Positions 4,793-5,567 of a stretch of 5,567 bases of DNA are shown here, in pieces; within the stretch, counting starts at the first letter, position 1, and every line of letters begins with the position of its first letter. Made by a program: the position numbers and the translations under genes. The notes under the pieces are model-generated. The model was not told the origin of the DNA. It saw only the letters and a program-made list of their open reading frames with translations, and did not search any database. The DNA is from Paracoccaceae bacterium (GTDB lineage Bacteria; Pseudomonadota; Alphaproteobacteria; Rhodobacterales; Rhodobacteraceae): contig JAASTF010000221.1 in the NCBI GenBank assembly GCA_021767525.1, positions 1 through 5,567 of the forward strand, read 5' to 3'.

Positions 4793-5567
4793 ATGACCGA
4801 AGACCAGACCGAGATCGAAGAGCGCCCCGAGATCGAGGAAGAGGCCTATCTTCTGGAGAAGAAGACCGTCGCCGCGATCCTTTACGCTGTGGATGTGGGC
4901 GATGCGCAGGCCCTGACCGAGCTGATGGAGCCGCTGCACGCGGCCGACATTGCCGACCTTCTGGAACAGATCAACAGCTATGACCGGCGCCGGTTGATCG
5001 AGCTGTATGGCCGCGAGTTCGACGGCGAAATCCTGTCGGAGCTGGACGAATCGATCCGCGAAGAGGTGATCGCGATCCTGAACCCCAGCGTTCTGGCCGA
5101 CGCCGTGCGCGAGCTGGACAGCGATGACGTGGTCGACCTGCTGGAAGACCTGGACGACAGCCAGCAAGAGGCGATCCTGGGCGCGCTGGAAGAAACCGAT
5201 CGCGTGGCGGTGGCGCAGGCGCTGAGTTACCCGGAATACTCCGCCGGCCGCCTGATGCAGCGCGAGGTCGTGGCCGCGCCCGAGCATTGGACCGTGGGCG
5301 ACGCCATCGATTTCCTGCGCAGCCAGGACGACCTGCCCGACCAGTTCTATCACGTGGTTCTGGTCGATCCGCGGATGCATCCGGTGGGCAACGTGACGCT
5401 GGGCAAGATCATGCGCTCGCGCCGCGATGTGCCGCTGGGCGAGATCACCGAGGATATTTTCAAGGTCATTCCCGTCGACCAGTACGAGGGCGACGTGGCC
5501 TATGCGTTCAACCAGTATCACCTGATCTCGGCCCCCGTGGTCGATGAAAACGGGCGGCTGGTGGGCC
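4793..5567 (+). CDS. mgtE: MgtE-type magnesium transporter, N-terminal part (3' end outside window)
   Basis: The reading frame is open from the ATG at 4793 to the window edge, giving 258 codons plus one base. MgtE is a dimeric inner-membrane Mg2+ channel whose cytosolic N domain and CBS pair close the pore when Mg2+ is high. Residues about 20-140 are the acidic helical N domain (ADIADLLEQI, DSDDVVDLLEDL). The junction motif YPEYSAGRLM at 147-155 matches the family's YPE-SAG-LM string. A first CBS domain runs from about 158 to 215, and a second begins near 219 with a typical SAPVVDENGRLVG ending at the edge. The transmembrane domain is not in view, so completeness cannot be judged. AAGGGGG 5 nt upstream fixes the start. 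A CBS-domain protein without the membrane part is unlikely because the N domain is specific to MgtE. Confidence 0.93.
   Translation, partial: MTEDQTEIEERPEIEEEAYLLEKKTVAAILYAVDVGDAQALTELMEPLHAADIADLLEQINSYDRRRLIELYGREFDGEILSELDESIREEVIAILNPSVLADAVRELDSDDVVDLLEDLDDSQQEAILGALEETDRVAVAQALSYPEYSAGRLMQREVVAAPEHWTVGDAIDFLRSQDDLPDQFYHVVLVDPRMHPVGNVTLGKIMRSRRDVPLGEITEDIFKVIPVDQYEGDVAYAFNQYHLISAPVVDENGRLVG

Noticed and set aside
4775..5521. Minus-strand open frame of 248 codons opposite mgtE
   Set aside because: The plus strand encodes recognisable MgtE N and CBS domains; the antisense product has shadow composition.

Overview
The window is GC-rich with dense, short-spaced genes. Its gene order (histidine kinase tail, short hprK, rapZ, an EIIA of the mannose family, ptsH) and protein wording point to an alphaproteobacterium, most likely Rhodobacterales. 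This placement is inferred from recognised protein families, not from a database search.

Positions 1-3148 carry a co-directional plus-strand block. It starts with the last 42 codons of a sensor histidine kinase (probably ChvG), then a minimal HPr kinase/phosphorylase (HprK), the P-loop protein RapZ, a mannose-family EIIA, HPr and a PlsC-like acyltransferase. Gaps are 1, 9, 51, 8 and 28 nt, so the block looks like one operon. It encodes the regulatory half of a phosphotransferase system: a His phospho-acceptor on HPr (His18), a Ser on HPr (Ser49) for HprK, and a His on EIIA (His9). No EIIB or EIIC sugar permease is visible, so the branch probably senses and signals rather than importing sugar. 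Coupling to the ChvG/ChvI envelope-stress and acid-response system is plausible from position alone. The acyltransferase at the end adds a possible link to membrane lipid synthesis.

Positions 3149-3368 form a non-coding stretch between convergent genes. It is packed with about ten perfect or degenerate copies of a palindrome with the core CCGCGCGG flanked by A-runs and T-runs, including one 24-bp perfect palindrome. It probably holds the terminators of both converging units, but it has more copies than termination needs and is the least explained part of the window.

Positions 3369-4670 (minus strand) encode a complete guanine deaminase with every expected metal-site motif. A 122-bp divergent intergenic region follows. 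From 4793 to the window end, the plus strand encodes the N-terminal 258 residues of an MgtE-type magnesium transporter, covering its cytosolic N domain and CBS domains and running off the edge before the membrane part.

No RNA genes, insertion sequences, CRISPR arrays or clear signs of horizontal transfer were seen. This is mostly ordinary chromosomal content, with the palindrome cluster as the main item for a second look.
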